Part shown: positions 38,601 through 47,322 of the stretch, in pieces
Layout of the letters: each line of letters starts with the position of its first letter
Numbering within the stretch: position 1 is the stretch's first letter
Assembly (NCBI RefSeq): GCF_014652135.1
Contig: NZ_BMYF01000023.1
Coordinates: 1-64,000 of the forward strand
Origin: Mongoliitalea lutea
Lineage (GTDB): Bacteria > Bacteroidota > Bacteroidia > Cytophagales > Cyclobacteriaceae
Reading direction: 5' to 3'
Length of the DNA: 64,000 nt
The notes under the pieces: model-generated
Databases searched by the model: none
What the model was told of the DNA's origin: nothing
The model's input: only the letters and a program-made list of their open reading frames with translations
Program-made: the position numbers and the translations under genes

Positions 38601-41600
38601 GCTCAAATGAAAGAATGGATTTCCAATAATCAAATTATTAATCAGCTTAAGGAGGAGGGTCTTTGGTCAGAGCAAGCAGATAGAATTTTAATGGGAGGCA
38701 ATTTTATTCGGGCAGTTGAACATTCAGCTCAAATTAGGCCTCAAAGCAAGTTGCAGCGATATGAAGACGAATTTAAAAAGGGATATATTAATGTATTAAA
38801 CTGTTCGACAACCATGGAAATGGGAGTGGATATTGGTGGATTATCCATAGTCTGCAATAATAATGTGCCTCCGCATCCTTCCAATTATTTGCAGCGAGCT
38901 GGTCGAGCTGGCCGAAGAAGTGAGTCTAGAGCCTTATCAATAACCTTGTGTAAAAATAATCCTCATGACCTTCAAGTGTTTCAAAATCCATTGTGGGCAT
39001 TTGAAGCACAAATGAAAAAACCGAAGATTACACTATCTAGTGATAGAATTGTAAGAAGGCATCTTCATGCATATCTATTTGGTTGGTTTTTGAATAACAA
39101 TCTCACTAATTTAGATGGAGTAACGATTACACTGAGAGCCGATTGGTTTTTTGAGTCTAACCCTAGTATCAATGATCAGTTTATTCAATGGTTAGAAAGT
39201 CTTTTAATTAATTGCCCTGAAGGTTTACAACATGGCCTGGACTACATAAAAAGGAAAAGTGTTTTAGAGGGTATTCCACTTCATGAAATAATTATCCCAG
39301 CTAATGAATTATTGGAAAAGATTCAGGATAAGTGGAAAGAACAGTTAGCCTATTATGAAAGTGAGATTCAAACGATCCCAAATCAGGCAAACCCTACCTA
39401 TCCACAATTCTTAAGGAGGATTCAAGCTGATATGGCAAATCATAAAAGCACTTATTTGCTATCTATTTTGATTTCAAATGGGTTTCTACCTGGGTATGGA
39501 TTTCCGACCAATATTTCCACTTTCAATAATTACACATTTTCTGATTTTATTGCTAATCAAGCAGTTCTTGAAGAAAGAGAAGATAATGTTAATCAGATAG
39601 CAGGCAAGCCAACTCGAAATATGGCCATAGCTCTGACTGAATACGCTCCTGGAAGTCAGATAGTATTAGACGGAAAAGTATTCACCTCTCGAGGAATTAC
39701 ATTGAATTTCCAAAATCCTAATGATGGGGTTAATAACCATCAAGTTATCCATACTGCATGGAGGTGTTCATCGTGTGGCAAATCAGGTGTTTCTTCTTAC
39801 GGAAATGCTACTAGATGTACTAACTCATCCTGTCCAAATCCGGCCGATATCGAATTCTTTGAATATTTGGAGCCAGCTGGTTTTGCAACTTCTTTTTATG
39901 AATTGCCAACCAATGATATCTCGAGCCAGAATTTTGTTCCTGCCCAGATTCCTTGGGTAAATACACACACTGAAATAAAGCAGTTGATTAATCCATCAAT
40001 TGGTTTTTATTATTCTGATGAGGAAGGAGAAATCTTCTATCATAATAAAGGTGAACATGGGAATGGATTTGCTCTTTGCTTTAATTGTGGGCACGCCCAT
40101 TCTTTGAATAGAGATGGTTCAATACCTGTTGGATTTGAAGATCACTGGAAACTAAGAGGAAAAAATGCTGCGCCAGGGAATAATGCAAAATGTAATCCAT
40201 CTCCTAATCAAATAAGAGCAAACATCTCTTTGGGCTTCACTGATAAAACAGATGTTTTCGAATTGTATTTAAAGCACCAGAATACAGCTGAATATTTTCT
40301 GGTGTCCAACGAAAATAATAAAAAGCTTTCTTGGACTTTGGGAGTAGCCTTTAGACATGGTCTGGCAAAGACCCTTGGAATTAATGCAGAGGAACTTGGA
40401 GTCACAGTAAAGCAGGTGGTCAACCAGAATTTAACTAATCAACCCATTTATGCAATTTGCTTATATGATACCAATAGTGGAGGTTCTGGTTTTGCAAGCT
40501 TGGCTGGGCAACCGGAGATATTTAAATCCATGCTAATATATGGTAAGGAATTGCTAGGTTGTCCAAATTGCGAAAATGCGTGTCAAAACTGTTTGCTACA
40601 ATTTGATACCAAACAATATGTAGAATACTTGGATAGAAGAGTTGGATTAAGCTATTTAACAAATGACTTAATTAATTCTCTAGGCTTACCCAATGATGAG
40701 AAGATTCTTGGTCAAAATTCCCAGTTTTGTCAATTTGATTTCTTCAAAGAATTGAAATTGAGCTTCCACGGCAAAGGAGAAAAGTTACAGCTTTTCATCA
40801 AAGGAGATGTTGAGGACTGGGAAATAGCTGAATCCAGTATAAGAAAACATTTGTCAGAACTTGTTGGGCAATTCGGGAAATTTGAAAAATTGGAGCTGTG
40901 GTTGGAAACACCTTCTTTTAATAACCTAAGCCCCGACCAAAGAATGGATCTATATTACCTTCTAGCGGCTAATGTCAATATAAAGGTATTTCATTCTGGA
41001 AATTTGCACTTAATTGAATATGGAGAAATATTAGCTACTAGCTGGAAAAATAATTCACCAATTTCCTACGCGAGTAAAGAAGAAAAGTCAGTTTTTTTGG
41101 ATGAAAAATGGGGGGATACTCAAGGCTCAATGCTAATCAAATCCACTGGTTCATCTTTCAATCTTCATGGTGTTGAAGTAAACCCTAATGATTTAATTCC
41201 TACAGTTGGAGGAAATTATATTCATATCCAATTAATCCAAGAGCTTAATACAAATCTGAGAGATTTTGGCAAGGCATTTTGGGATTTAGTGATAGAAAGG
41301 TTGAATCAGCAAGGATTTCCCTTAACTTATTTTGGTAAATTAAAACTTGTGGATTATTCAGATAGATATCTTCAAAATCCATTTACGGTGATTCTTTTAT
41401 CAAGAATTATTGATTCAATTCCTTATGAAAAGAAAGATGATTTGGAAATTGAAATCTCCACACTTCTTCTTGGTAAAGACTATTTTTACGGACAAAGAAG
41501 TGTTTATGAGGGATGGTTTAAAGAAGAAAAAGATATTCGTGTAGAATTTATCAAAGAGCTTTTGAGGGATTTTCCAAACGTTGAAGTTAATTTAGGAACT

Positions 41601-41834
41601 AGTAATCGTGACTTACCTCATTCAAGAGAGTTGAATCTTGAATTTGATAGTGGCGTGGTTCTAAACATAAAACTTGACCAAGGAATGGGATATTGGAATT
41701 GCAATAAGTATTCTGTTTTTCCTTTTCAAAAGACAATTGATGACCAGATAAAATGGACTCGGCAAAAAATGAATTCTTTACAAGCAATAAATTCAAATAT
41801 ACATCCGACTTACTTCTATCTTGTGGTAAAGTAA
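35601..41834 (+). CDS. Giant DEAH-box helicase with DUF1998 zinc domain (2077 residues)
   Basis: The helicase core has Walker A TSGTGSGKTECF (about residue 137), Walker B/DEAH VLDEAHTYIGSQ (about 270), motif III ATSATIGS, and the C-terminal half SCSTTMEMGVDIGG-type block with LQRAGRAGRRSES (about 1110). Zinc-type Cys clusters occur near residues 455-510 (CDSSCNC-like, CECGAP, FCSECNEPH) and in the DUF1998/MrfA-like domain, with NSGGSGFASLAG and CPNCENACQNCLL (about 1660). DUF1998 helicases include MrfA and DrmA of DISARM. The last 400 or so residues lie beyond DUF1998 and contain an LPHSRELNLEFDSG segment vaguely like phospholipase-D-type MIT_C domains. It is probably a DNA translocase in a defence system; the exact system is not identified. 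Confidence 0.85.
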   Translation: MKGYYHSLFSEISQRSVDATLGVLGIRNPQLRKHIKDQLTDELGQGNRILADPVFEAAFPWAEVKETFQDLGNRNFLHPTFVDALDAQHSHVTYHIGPAKDLSGQALRKNWRPRTHQLRSWEILKEPNPKSLIVTSGTGSGKTECFMVPIIDDLVRQHKENNQKLEGVQALFIYPLNALINSQRERILSWTMNFEDKVRFCLYNGNTPESVKADFVRNSPKNEVYDRNTLWSSPPPILITNPTMLEYMLIRSKDRPILNASQGKLKYIVLDEAHTYIGSQAAELALLIRRVLNGFGVEAENVRFIATSATIGSDQEAEIALKRYLADIAGINEDSIEVVGGSRTIPALNAGESNNLTYDQLNELDINQNINSFYNNDMLKKLRSYFISPDGQQAKARKLTQIAELLFPGQSGDIEKQKDVLRWIDLASSDQLKKDEIHFLPLRGHFFHKVLNGLWACVDSSCNCKINTPLAHNWPFGKVYTQQRLTCECGAPVFELVFCSECNEPHLQAEIIHENGTRRISQVRKNNLDEFELNQEIPGDEDFDGITPVQTDQILIYPRSIDGSIDDRINCDGKLGADPTNYPIRIHFSDQGETCSNCVFSGAGQQEAMRGAYLGMPFYISNLIPSLLDHVKDGNNPLNQPYRGRRLLTFTDSRQGTAKIAIKIQQESERIRTRGLILKALLLEDNTPQILVLNQQIQTLQAVDPLPPGVQDIIDNLQNQVDHLQLKTKTYLEELQFLVLAQDISEHIKRSYLQLNHQIGNNVNNVTNILLIREFSRRPKRANSLETLGLVATNYPKLNNVINCPTEFQNYGLTINDWKDFLKVALDFFIRDGIYVSIPHDLINWLGGKYLPKFLIAPNSQDNPQGRFKRWPSYDDSRGIRQHRLVRILAHGLNIDLSQITNQKIDHLNSIMERAWNALVNAQLLEQIDNGFQLNINNISFCLMKKAWLCPITRRFLDTTFRGFTPYLPINSQVGQFHCGEQRGMPQYPTIIAPDDLVYRAQMKEWISNNQIINQLKEEGLWSEQADRILMGGNFIRAVEHSAQIRPQSKLQRYEDEFKKGYINVLNCSTTMEMGVDIGGLSIVCNNNVPPHPSNYLQRAGRAGRRSESRALSITLCKNNPHDLQVFQNPLWAFEAQMKKPKITLSSDRIVRRHLHAYLFGWFLNNNLTNLDGVTITLRADWFFESNPSINDQFIQWLESLLINCPEGLQHGLDYIKRKSVLEGIPLHEIIIPANELLEKIQDKWKEQLAYYESEIQTIPNQANPTYPQFLRRIQADMANHKSTYLLSILISNGFLPGYGFPTNISTFNNYTFSDFIANQAVLEEREDNVNQIAGKPTRNMAIALTEYAPGSQIVLDGKVFTSRGITLNFQNPNDGVNNHQVIHTAWRCSSCGKSGVSSYGNATRCTNSSCPNPADIEFFEYLEPAGFATSFYELPTNDISSQNFVPAQIPWVNTHTEIKQLINPSIGFYYSDEEGEIFYHNKGEHGNGFALCFNCGHAHSLNRDGSIPVGFEDHWKLRGKNAAPGNNAKCNPSPNQIRANISLGFTDKTDVFELYLKHQNTAEYFLVSNENNKKLSWTLGVAFRHGLAKTLGINAEELGVTVKQVVNQNLTNQPIYAICLYDTNSGGSGFASLAGQPEIFKSMLIYGKELLGCPNCENACQNCLLQFDTKQYVEYLDRRVGLSYLTNDLINSLGLPNDEKILGQNSQFCQFDFFKELKLSFHGKGEKLQLFIKGDVEDWEIAESSIRKHLSELVGQFGKFEKLELWLETPSFNNLSPDQRMDLYYLLAANVNIKVFHSGNLHLIEYGEILATSWKNNSPISYASKEEKSVFLDEKWGDTQGSMLIKSTGSSFNLHGVEVNPNDLIPTVGGNYIHIQLIQELNTNLRDFGKAFWDLVIERLNQQGFPLTYFGKLKLVDYSDRYLQNPFTVILLSRIIDSIPYEKKDDLEIEISTLLLGKDYFYGQRSVYEGWFKEEKDIRVEFIKELLRDFPNVEVNLGTSNRDLPHSRELNLEFDSGVVLNIKLDQGMGYWNCNKYSVFPFQKTIDDQIKWTRQKMNSLQAINSNIHPTYFYLVVK

Positions 41835-41886
41835 ATATTGTCTTACTTTCAGCAGAAATAAAGTGAAATTGATGCCTTAACAATAA

Positions 41887-44796
41887 ATGAAAAACGATAA
41901 GATTAAGTTATCCCAATTAGAAAGCTTCCTGATGAAGGCAGCTGATATTTTAAGGGGCAAGATGGATGCCTCTGAATACAAAGAGTTCATTTTTGGGATG
42001 CTGTTTCTGAAAAGAATGTCAGACGTATTCGACCAAAAACGGGAATACCTTAAAAAGAACGACTACAAACATTTAGACGCTGAAACACTTAGCGAAATAC
42101 TGGAAGACAAACTGACTTACGGAGAGACATTCTTTGTGCCGCCAAGAGCGCGGTGGAATGAAAAATTCATTGACGAAAATGGCGTTCAGCAGCCTGAAAT
42201 AAAGCACCTGCAAAACAATATTGGACAAATGCTGAACAAGGCATTGGACGCTATTGAAGAATCCAACCCCGACACGCTTTCCGGTATTTTCAAAGGGCGT
42301 ATCAACTTCAACAAGGAAGTGGACGGAAAGCAGATCGTGAAAAATGCCGACCTCAAAAAGATGATTGACCACTTCAACGAGTTTCCGAAGTTGGTGAATG
42401 AAAATTTTGAGTTTCCCGATCTGTTGGGTGCAGCTTATGAATACCTGCTCAAACACTTTGCGGATGAAAGCGGCAAAAAAGGTGGACAATTCTACACGCC
42501 CAATCAAGTGGTGCGGTTACTGGTGCAGTTGATTAAGCCCGAAGCGGGAATGTCTATTTATGACCCCACAGCTGGTTCGGGTGGTATGCTCATTCAATCG
42601 CATCAATACATTGAAGAGCAGGGGCAAAATGCCAACGACTTGGAACTGTTTGGTCAGGAGAACGACCCCACGGTGGTGGCCATTTGTAAGATGAACATCA
42701 TCTTGCACAACATCAACAAATACACCATTGAGTATGGCGATACGCTGGAAGAACCGCTAAATGAAAAAGACGGACAACTTATTCAGTTCGACAGGGTAAT
42801 TGCCAATCCGCCTTTTTCGCAAAACTATAATCGGGCGACCATGCAATACTCAGCTCGCTTTAGCTATGGTTTTGCTCCCGAAACAGGGAAGAAAGGCGAC
42901 CTGATGTTTGTGCAACATATGTTGGCAAGCTGCAAACGCACAGGCAAGGTGGTTGTAGTAATGCCGCACGGGGTACTGTTCCGTGGTGGCAAAGAGAAGG
43001 AAATCCGGGAGAATATGCTCAAGGCTGATGTACTGGAAGGCATCATCAGTTTGCCGCCTCAGTTGTTTTACGGCACGGGAATTCCCGCCTGTGTGATGGT
43101 GTTCAACAAGAGCAAGCCCGACAGCCTGAAAAACAAGGTTTTTATCGTAAATGCTGATAAGGACTATGCGGAAGGCAAAAAGCAAAACACGCTTCGCCCC
43201 GAAGATGTGGAGAAGATTGATTTTGTGTTCACCAACAAAATTGAAGAAGCCAATTACTCCAAGTTGGTTGACGTGTTCAAGCAAGAAGATGGCAAAATAA
43301 GCATTGAAGAAAACGATTGGACACTCAACATCCGCAGATATGTGGACAATACGCCCCAGCCCGAACCCGAAGATGTAAAAGCCCATTTAATAGGCGGTGT
43401 GCCCATTTCGGAAATTGAACAGGTGCAGAAGACTTTGGCCCCCAAATTCGATTTTGATGGCTACCAACTCTTCAAAGACAAAAACGAGCACTACAAAGAT
43501 TTTGCTATCACGGAAAAAGCCGCCATCAAACAAACGGTGGAAGATGACCAAAACGTGATTGATACCCTTACCGAATTAGGCATTCACTTGGCAGATTGGT
43601 GGCAATTAGCCAAAGAAGATTTTTCTACGCTTGCACCACAAGTAGATGAACCACAAGATAACGTGGTTGCTGAACCAATGGGTGTTTATCTCCGATTGGG
43701 TGGCGATAGATTCCCGAGAGTGCGCAAAGAACTGTTGGATTCCATCAAAGAAAAATTTGTACCCGTAGGCGTACTGGACAAGTTTCAGGTGGCGGGTGTG
43801 TTTGTAAACTGGTGGGACAATATCAAGTACGACCTCAAAACCATTATGCAAAACGGCTGGGATGCCGGGCTGATACCGGATGAATACCTGATTGAAGAGT
43901 TTTTCAAAACTGAGAAAGCCGAAATTGAGCAGATAGAAATAGAACAAGCTGACTTTGAAAGCCAACTGGAAGAAGCCGTTGAAGAAGCTCTGAATTTGGT
44001 GGAGTTTGAAGCAGACGAAGAAGAAGGCGAAGTAAAACAAACCCCTGCACTCGCAAAAAGCGAATTGGGCAAAATGATTGATTTCTACACCGAAGAAAAG
44101 CAACAGCCCGAAAAAGCCAAACCCTACCAAGAGCAGGAATCCAAAATAAAAGACTTAGAAAAATCCATTAAGGACTGCAAAGCCAAACTCAAGGAAAAGC
44201 AAGCCGAACTGGAGCTGAAAATAGAACTGAAACGTTATGGCAGTGATGATGTAAAAGCCGAAAGCAATGCCCTGCTCACAGCCACCAAAAAGGAGCTCAA
44301 CAACTTAGATGCTGATATTGAAAGCCTCATTAAAACCTTTAAAGTCGATTTGAAAGAGACGACCAATTATGATAAAATCAAAAAATCGGTAACTGCCCTA
44401 GAGAAAGAATTGAAAAAGGCAAACAATGATGCCGCCAAACTCAATTTGGTGCTGGAAGCCCAAAAGCAGTTTAAAGAAATTACCAAAGCCTACAATGCAC
44501 GGGTAAAAGACAGTGGCATACTGCAAACCAAGCTTGACAGCATTGATGCCCTATTGGAAGAAATTGGCGGAATGATAACCACCGAAGAAAGCCAAAAGCT
44601 GATATTGAAAAAGCATTTCGACATTATCAACGACCAACTGCAACGCTACCTCAATGCAGAAAAACGAGCTTTAGTAGCTGCTTATGAAAACCTATTTGAT
44701 AAATATTACACTTCTGCCCAAGCCATAGAGCAAAAGCGGGAAAATACTATGTCAGAACTGAATGATTTTCTTACCCAATTAAACTATTTGAGCTAA
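41887..44796 (+). CDS. hsdM: Type I restriction-modification DNA methyltransferase subunit HsdM
   Basis: The 969-residue protein begins with the HsdM N-terminal helical domain ([31 protein letters not shown]). It continues into the N6-adenine methylase domain, with the SAM motif [13 protein letters not shown] (about residue 225) and the catalytic NPPF in [11 protein letters not shown] (about 308). HsdM methylates adenines in the site chosen by HsdS. It is much longer than the usual 500 or so residues. After about residue 550 comes an acidic region and then a Lys/Glu-rich coiled coil ([20 protein letters not shown]) to the end. Base composition is clearly more GC-rich than the two genes before it. 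Its stop codon overlaps the hsdS start (TAATG). Confidence 0.95.
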   Translation: MKNDKIKLSQLESFLMKAADILRGKMDASEYKEFIFGMLFLKRMSDVFDQKREYLKKNDYKHLDAETLSEILEDKLTYGETFFVPPRARWNEKFIDENGVQQPEIKHLQNNIGQMLNKALDAIEESNPDTLSGIFKGRINFNKEVDGKQIVKNADLKKMIDHFNEFPKLVNENFEFPDLLGAAYEYLLKHFADESGKKGGQFYTPNQVVRLLVQLIKPEAGMSIYDPTAGSGGMLIQSHQYIEEQGQNANDLELFGQENDPTVVAICKMNIILHNINKYTIEYGDTLEEPLNEKDGQLIQFDRVIANPPFSQNYNRATMQYSARFSYGFAPETGKKGDLMFVQHMLASCKRTGKVVVVMPHGVLFRGGKEKEIRENMLKADVLEGIISLPPQLFYGTGIPACVMVFNKSKPDSLKNKVFIVNADKDYAEGKKQNTLRPEDVEKIDFVFTNKIEEANYSKLVDVFKQEDGKISIEENDWTLNIRRYVDNTPQPEPEDVKAHLIGGVPISEIEQVQKTLAPKFDFDGYQLFKDKNEHYKDFAITEKAAIKQTVEDDQNVIDTLTELGIHLADWWQLAKEDFSTLAPQVDEPQDNVVAEPMGVYLRLGGDRFPRVRKELLDSIKEKFVPVGVLDKFQVAGVFVNWWDNIKYDLKTIMQNGWDAGLIPDEYLIEEFFKTEKAEIEQIEIEQADFESQLEEAVEEALNLVEFEADEEEGEVKQTPALAKSELGKMIDFYTEEKQQPEKAKPYQEQESKIKDLEKSIKDCKAKLKEKQAELELKIELKRYGSDDVKAESNALLTATKKELNNLDADIESLIKTFKVDLKETTNYDKIKKSVTALEKELKKANNDAAKLNLVLEAQKQFKEITKAYNARVKDSGILQTKLDSIDALLEEIGGMITTEESQKLILKKHFDIINDQLQRYLNAEKRALVAAYENLFDKYYTSAQAIEQKRENTMSELNDFLTQLNYLS

Positions 44797-46004
44797 TGGA
44801 AGAAAATCAAGTGCATATTCCGGATGGGTGGGATTTAAAGCCTTTAGGTGAAATTTTCAATTTCAAGTATGGTTCTGGTTTACCTACTAATCAATTTAGC
44901 CCAAGTGGTTATCCTGTTTATGGAGCAAATGGTATCATTGGCTGGCATTCTAAATACAATTATGAGAATCAAGAAATTTTAATCAGCTGTCGTGGTGAAA
45001 ACAGTGGCTTAATTAATTTAACTGAAGAGAAGGCATTTGTTACCAACAATTCAATTGTTTGTTCTGAGAAATTCGAAATAGACAAAATATACTTCTACTA
45101 CAACCTAAAGAAAATACCAAGAACTGCAATGGTTTCTGGTTCTGCTCAACCGCAAGTTGTTGTAAAAGATTTGAACAGAATTGAATTACTTTTTCCCAAA
45201 TCCAAAACCGAACAAACCACCATAGCCCGCATCCTATCCAAAGTAGATGAAGCCATAGCCCAAACCGAGCAACTGATAGCGAAATACACCCGCATCAAAA
45301 CGGGCTTAATGCAGGATTTGCTCACCAAAGGCATAGACGAACACGGCAACATCCGCAGTGAAGAAACCCACGAGTTTAAAGACAGTCCGCTGGGCAGGAT
45401 TCCGAAGGAGTGGGAAGTGAAACGTTTAGACCAAATGACAAAGCCCAATAGCCCTATTGTCTATGGAATCCTGATGCCTGGGAAACATTTTTTCGGTGGA
45501 ATACCTGTAGTGAAAGTAAAAGACATATTTGACGAAAAAATACATTTTGGAGACCTTCTTTTCACGAATCCGAAAATTGCACTCGCATTTAAACGTTCAG
45601 AATTGATGAAGGACGATTTGCTTTTCACCATCAGGGGAACCGTAGGTAGATGCGCATTTGTACCTGTAGAATTAGAAGGGGCAAATATTACTCAGGATAC
45701 AGCTCGTATAAGAGTTAAAAATGAGTACAAAGAATATGTTAGATATACCTTTGAAACACCTGATTCCAAATTTTACATCCAACTTAATACGATAGGACAA
45801 GCCGTAAAAGGAATTAATTTAAAGGCACTGCGTGAACTTAATATTCTTGTACCACCGCCAAATGAAGCCCAATTAATTGCAAAAGAATTAAACACGTCAA
45901 ACAATGTTTTATCAGCGGAAGCTATAAAGCTTAGAAAACTACAATCCCTCAAAACGGGTTTGATGCAAGATTTATTGAGCGGTAAGGTAAGAGTTAAAAT
46001 TTAA
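44796..46004 (+). CDS. hsdS: Type I restriction specificity subunit HsdS
   Basis: The protein has 402 residues with two target recognition domains separated by conserved helices. TRD1 covers about residues 1-135 (IPDGWDLKPLGEIFNFKYGS). The central conserved region (TEQTTIARILSKVDEAIAQT; KTGLMQDLLTKGID) is followed by TRD2 from about residue 200 (GRIPKEWEVKRL). A second conserved helix closes the protein (LKTGLMQDLLSGKVRV). HsdS sets the bipartite DNA target of the methylase and nuclease. The TRD-coding parts are more AT-rich than the conserved parts, as expected after TRD swapping. It is translationally coupled to hsdM and followed 2 bases later by an added gene instead of hsdR. Confidence 0.95.
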   Translation: MEENQVHIPDGWDLKPLGEIFNFKYGSGLPTNQFSPSGYPVYGANGIIGWHSKYNYENQEILISCRGENSGLINLTEEKAFVTNNSIVCSEKFEIDKIYFYYNLKKIPRTAMVSGSAQPQVVVKDLNRIELLFPKSKTEQTTIARILSKVDEAIAQTEQLIAKYTRIKTGLMQDLLTKGIDEHGNIRSEETHEFKDSPLGRIPKEWEVKRLDQMTKPNSPIVYGILMPGKHFFGGIPVVKVKDIFDEKIHFGDLLFTNPKIALAFKRSELMKDDLLFTIRGTVGRCAFVPVELEGANITQDTARIRVKNEYKEYVRYTFETPDSKFYIQLNTIGQAVKGINLKALRELNILVPPPNEAQLIAKELNTSNNVLSAEAIKLRKLQSLKTGLMQDLLSGKVRVKI

Positions 46005-46006
46005 CT

Positions 46007-46861
46007 ATGGCAACAAGTTTTTTACATTGGAATATTAATCGAAAGGCTGGCTTTGAGAATGAAGTAGCAAAGCTTGTCAATATGGATGATATCAAAGCTG
46101 ACATTTTATTGCTTGTCGAAGCGGAAAATGTTGATGATAATGAAATAAATAAGTTGACTGGATTAACACGATTAAAAGTTGAAGATTGGAAAGAAACTGA
46201 GCTTACACCTCGTTTTTACTCAAAACTACCATTGGATGTCTTTCAATTATTTGAAATTCACGATTCATCAAGATATGTATTTGCCAGACTTAATATAGCA
46301 GAGGAAAAGGAGATAATAATTTGTGGTCTTCATATTCCAAGTAAGCTAACAGTTAATGAAAAAACACAATATTCAGATGCAAGACAGATTGCATTGTTTA
46401 TTAGTGATATGAAAACGAGGAGTAATGTGGGGCATAATAGATTTTTAGTTTTTGGAGATTTCAATATGAATCCCTTCGAACCTGGTATGATTGAACCTGA
46501 CGGTTTTAATGCAGTGCTTTCCACTACAGAAGCATTAAACGAACAGAGGACAGAATTTTATAAAAAGTTTGATTATTTCTACAATCCAATGTGGTCCTAT
46601 CTTGGTGATAGAAACTATTTGACTGGAGATTTAAAATTGGCAGGTAGCTACTATTTTAGAAAAACCAGGGATGTTACACTAACATTTTGGAATGTATTTG
46701 ATAAAGTAATAATAAGACCTTCTATAATCGACATTTTTGACTTTTCTTCAATAAAAATTATTGATGATAACGGTATTGAGAAACTGGTAACAACCGATTT
46801 TCAATTACGAGATGATTCATTCTCTGATCATTTACCCTTGACATTTAAACTTTTCATATAA
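46007..46861 (+). CDS. Endonuclease/exonuclease/phosphatase family protein inside the type I locus
   Basis: The 284-residue protein has the EEP fold signature. HWNIN lies near the N-terminus, followed by the metal-binding LLLVEAEN (Glu) and the strand IICGLHIPSK. FLVFGDFNMNPFE holds the catalytic Asp and Asn (about residue 152), and FSDHLPLTFKL supplies the terminal Asp-His pair. The whole catalytic set is present, so it should be active as a nuclease or phosphodiesterase. It is AT-rich relative to hsdM. It begins 2 bases after hsdS, and its stop overlaps the next start (TAATG). Such a gene is not part of a standard type I system, and its substrate is unknown. Confidence 0.88.
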   Translation: MATSFLHWNINRKAGFENEVAKLVNMDDIKADILLLVEAENVDDNEINKLTGLTRLKVEDWKETELTPRFYSKLPLDVFQLFEIHDSSRYVFARLNIAEEKEIIICGLHIPSKLTVNEKTQYSDARQIALFISDMKTRSNVGHNRFLVFGDFNMNPFEPGMIEPDGFNAVLSTTEALNEQRTEFYKKFDYFYNPMWSYLGDRNYLTGDLKLAGSYYFRKTRDVTLTFWNVFDKVIIRPSIIDIFDFSSIKIIDDNGIEKLVTTDFQLRDDSFSDHLPLTFKLFI

Positions 46862-47322
46862 TGAATAAAAAAGACGAAATAAAGAAGTTTCTCCCAAAGA
46901 TTGGAAGCCCTTTAGTAAATGAACTGAAAGCAAAATCACCAAGGGCGGTATTGCAAGAGTATGGTGATGCAATCGATGAATCTTATCCAAACTATTTTAG
47001 AAGTTTTATTACTGAAACATCAAGGATTGAATCTGAATCAGAAGCTGTAATTATGAGTTACTCATTTTATTTAATTGCTTTTATTGCAAAAGGCTATAAC
47101 TATAAACTTTTTGAAGTAATTCCGAAATTTCCTGATAAGCCCTACCCCGTTGAATTAATTTTATTTGATAGACAACCTTCAAATGAAGGTGAATTTGAAT
47201 CTGAAAAAGAACTCAAGGAGAAGTTGGATTCATTTTTTCAAAGTAGTTTCTTCAGTAACGTAGTAAATAATCTGAGCTCTCAGGTTGATTTGTATAATGA
47301 AAGTAGAAATGAAAAACTATGA
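46861..47322 (+). CDS. Small uncharacterised protein in the type I locus (153 residues)
   Basis: The family is not recognised. The protein is soluble, with a helical N-terminus (KKDEIKKFLPKIGSPLVNEL), a beta-rich centre (SEAVIMSYSFYLIAFIAKGY, YPVELILFDRQPS) and an acidic helical C-terminus (EGEFESEKELKEKLDSFFQS). Its start codon overlaps the stop of the EEP nuclease gene, and its own stop overlaps the next start (ATGA), so it is made in step with both. That tight coupling suggests it works with the EEP protein or the RecD-like helicase, for example as a regulator, inhibitor or cofactor. It is AT-rich like the EEP gene. Confidence 0.65.
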   Translation: MNKKDEIKKFLPKIGSPLVNELKAKSPRAVLQEYGDAIDESYPNYFRSFITETSRIESESEAVIMSYSFYLIAFIAKGYNYKLFEVIPKFPDKPYPVELILFDRQPSNEGEFESEKELKEKLDSFFQSSFFSNVVNNLSSQVDLYNESRNEKL

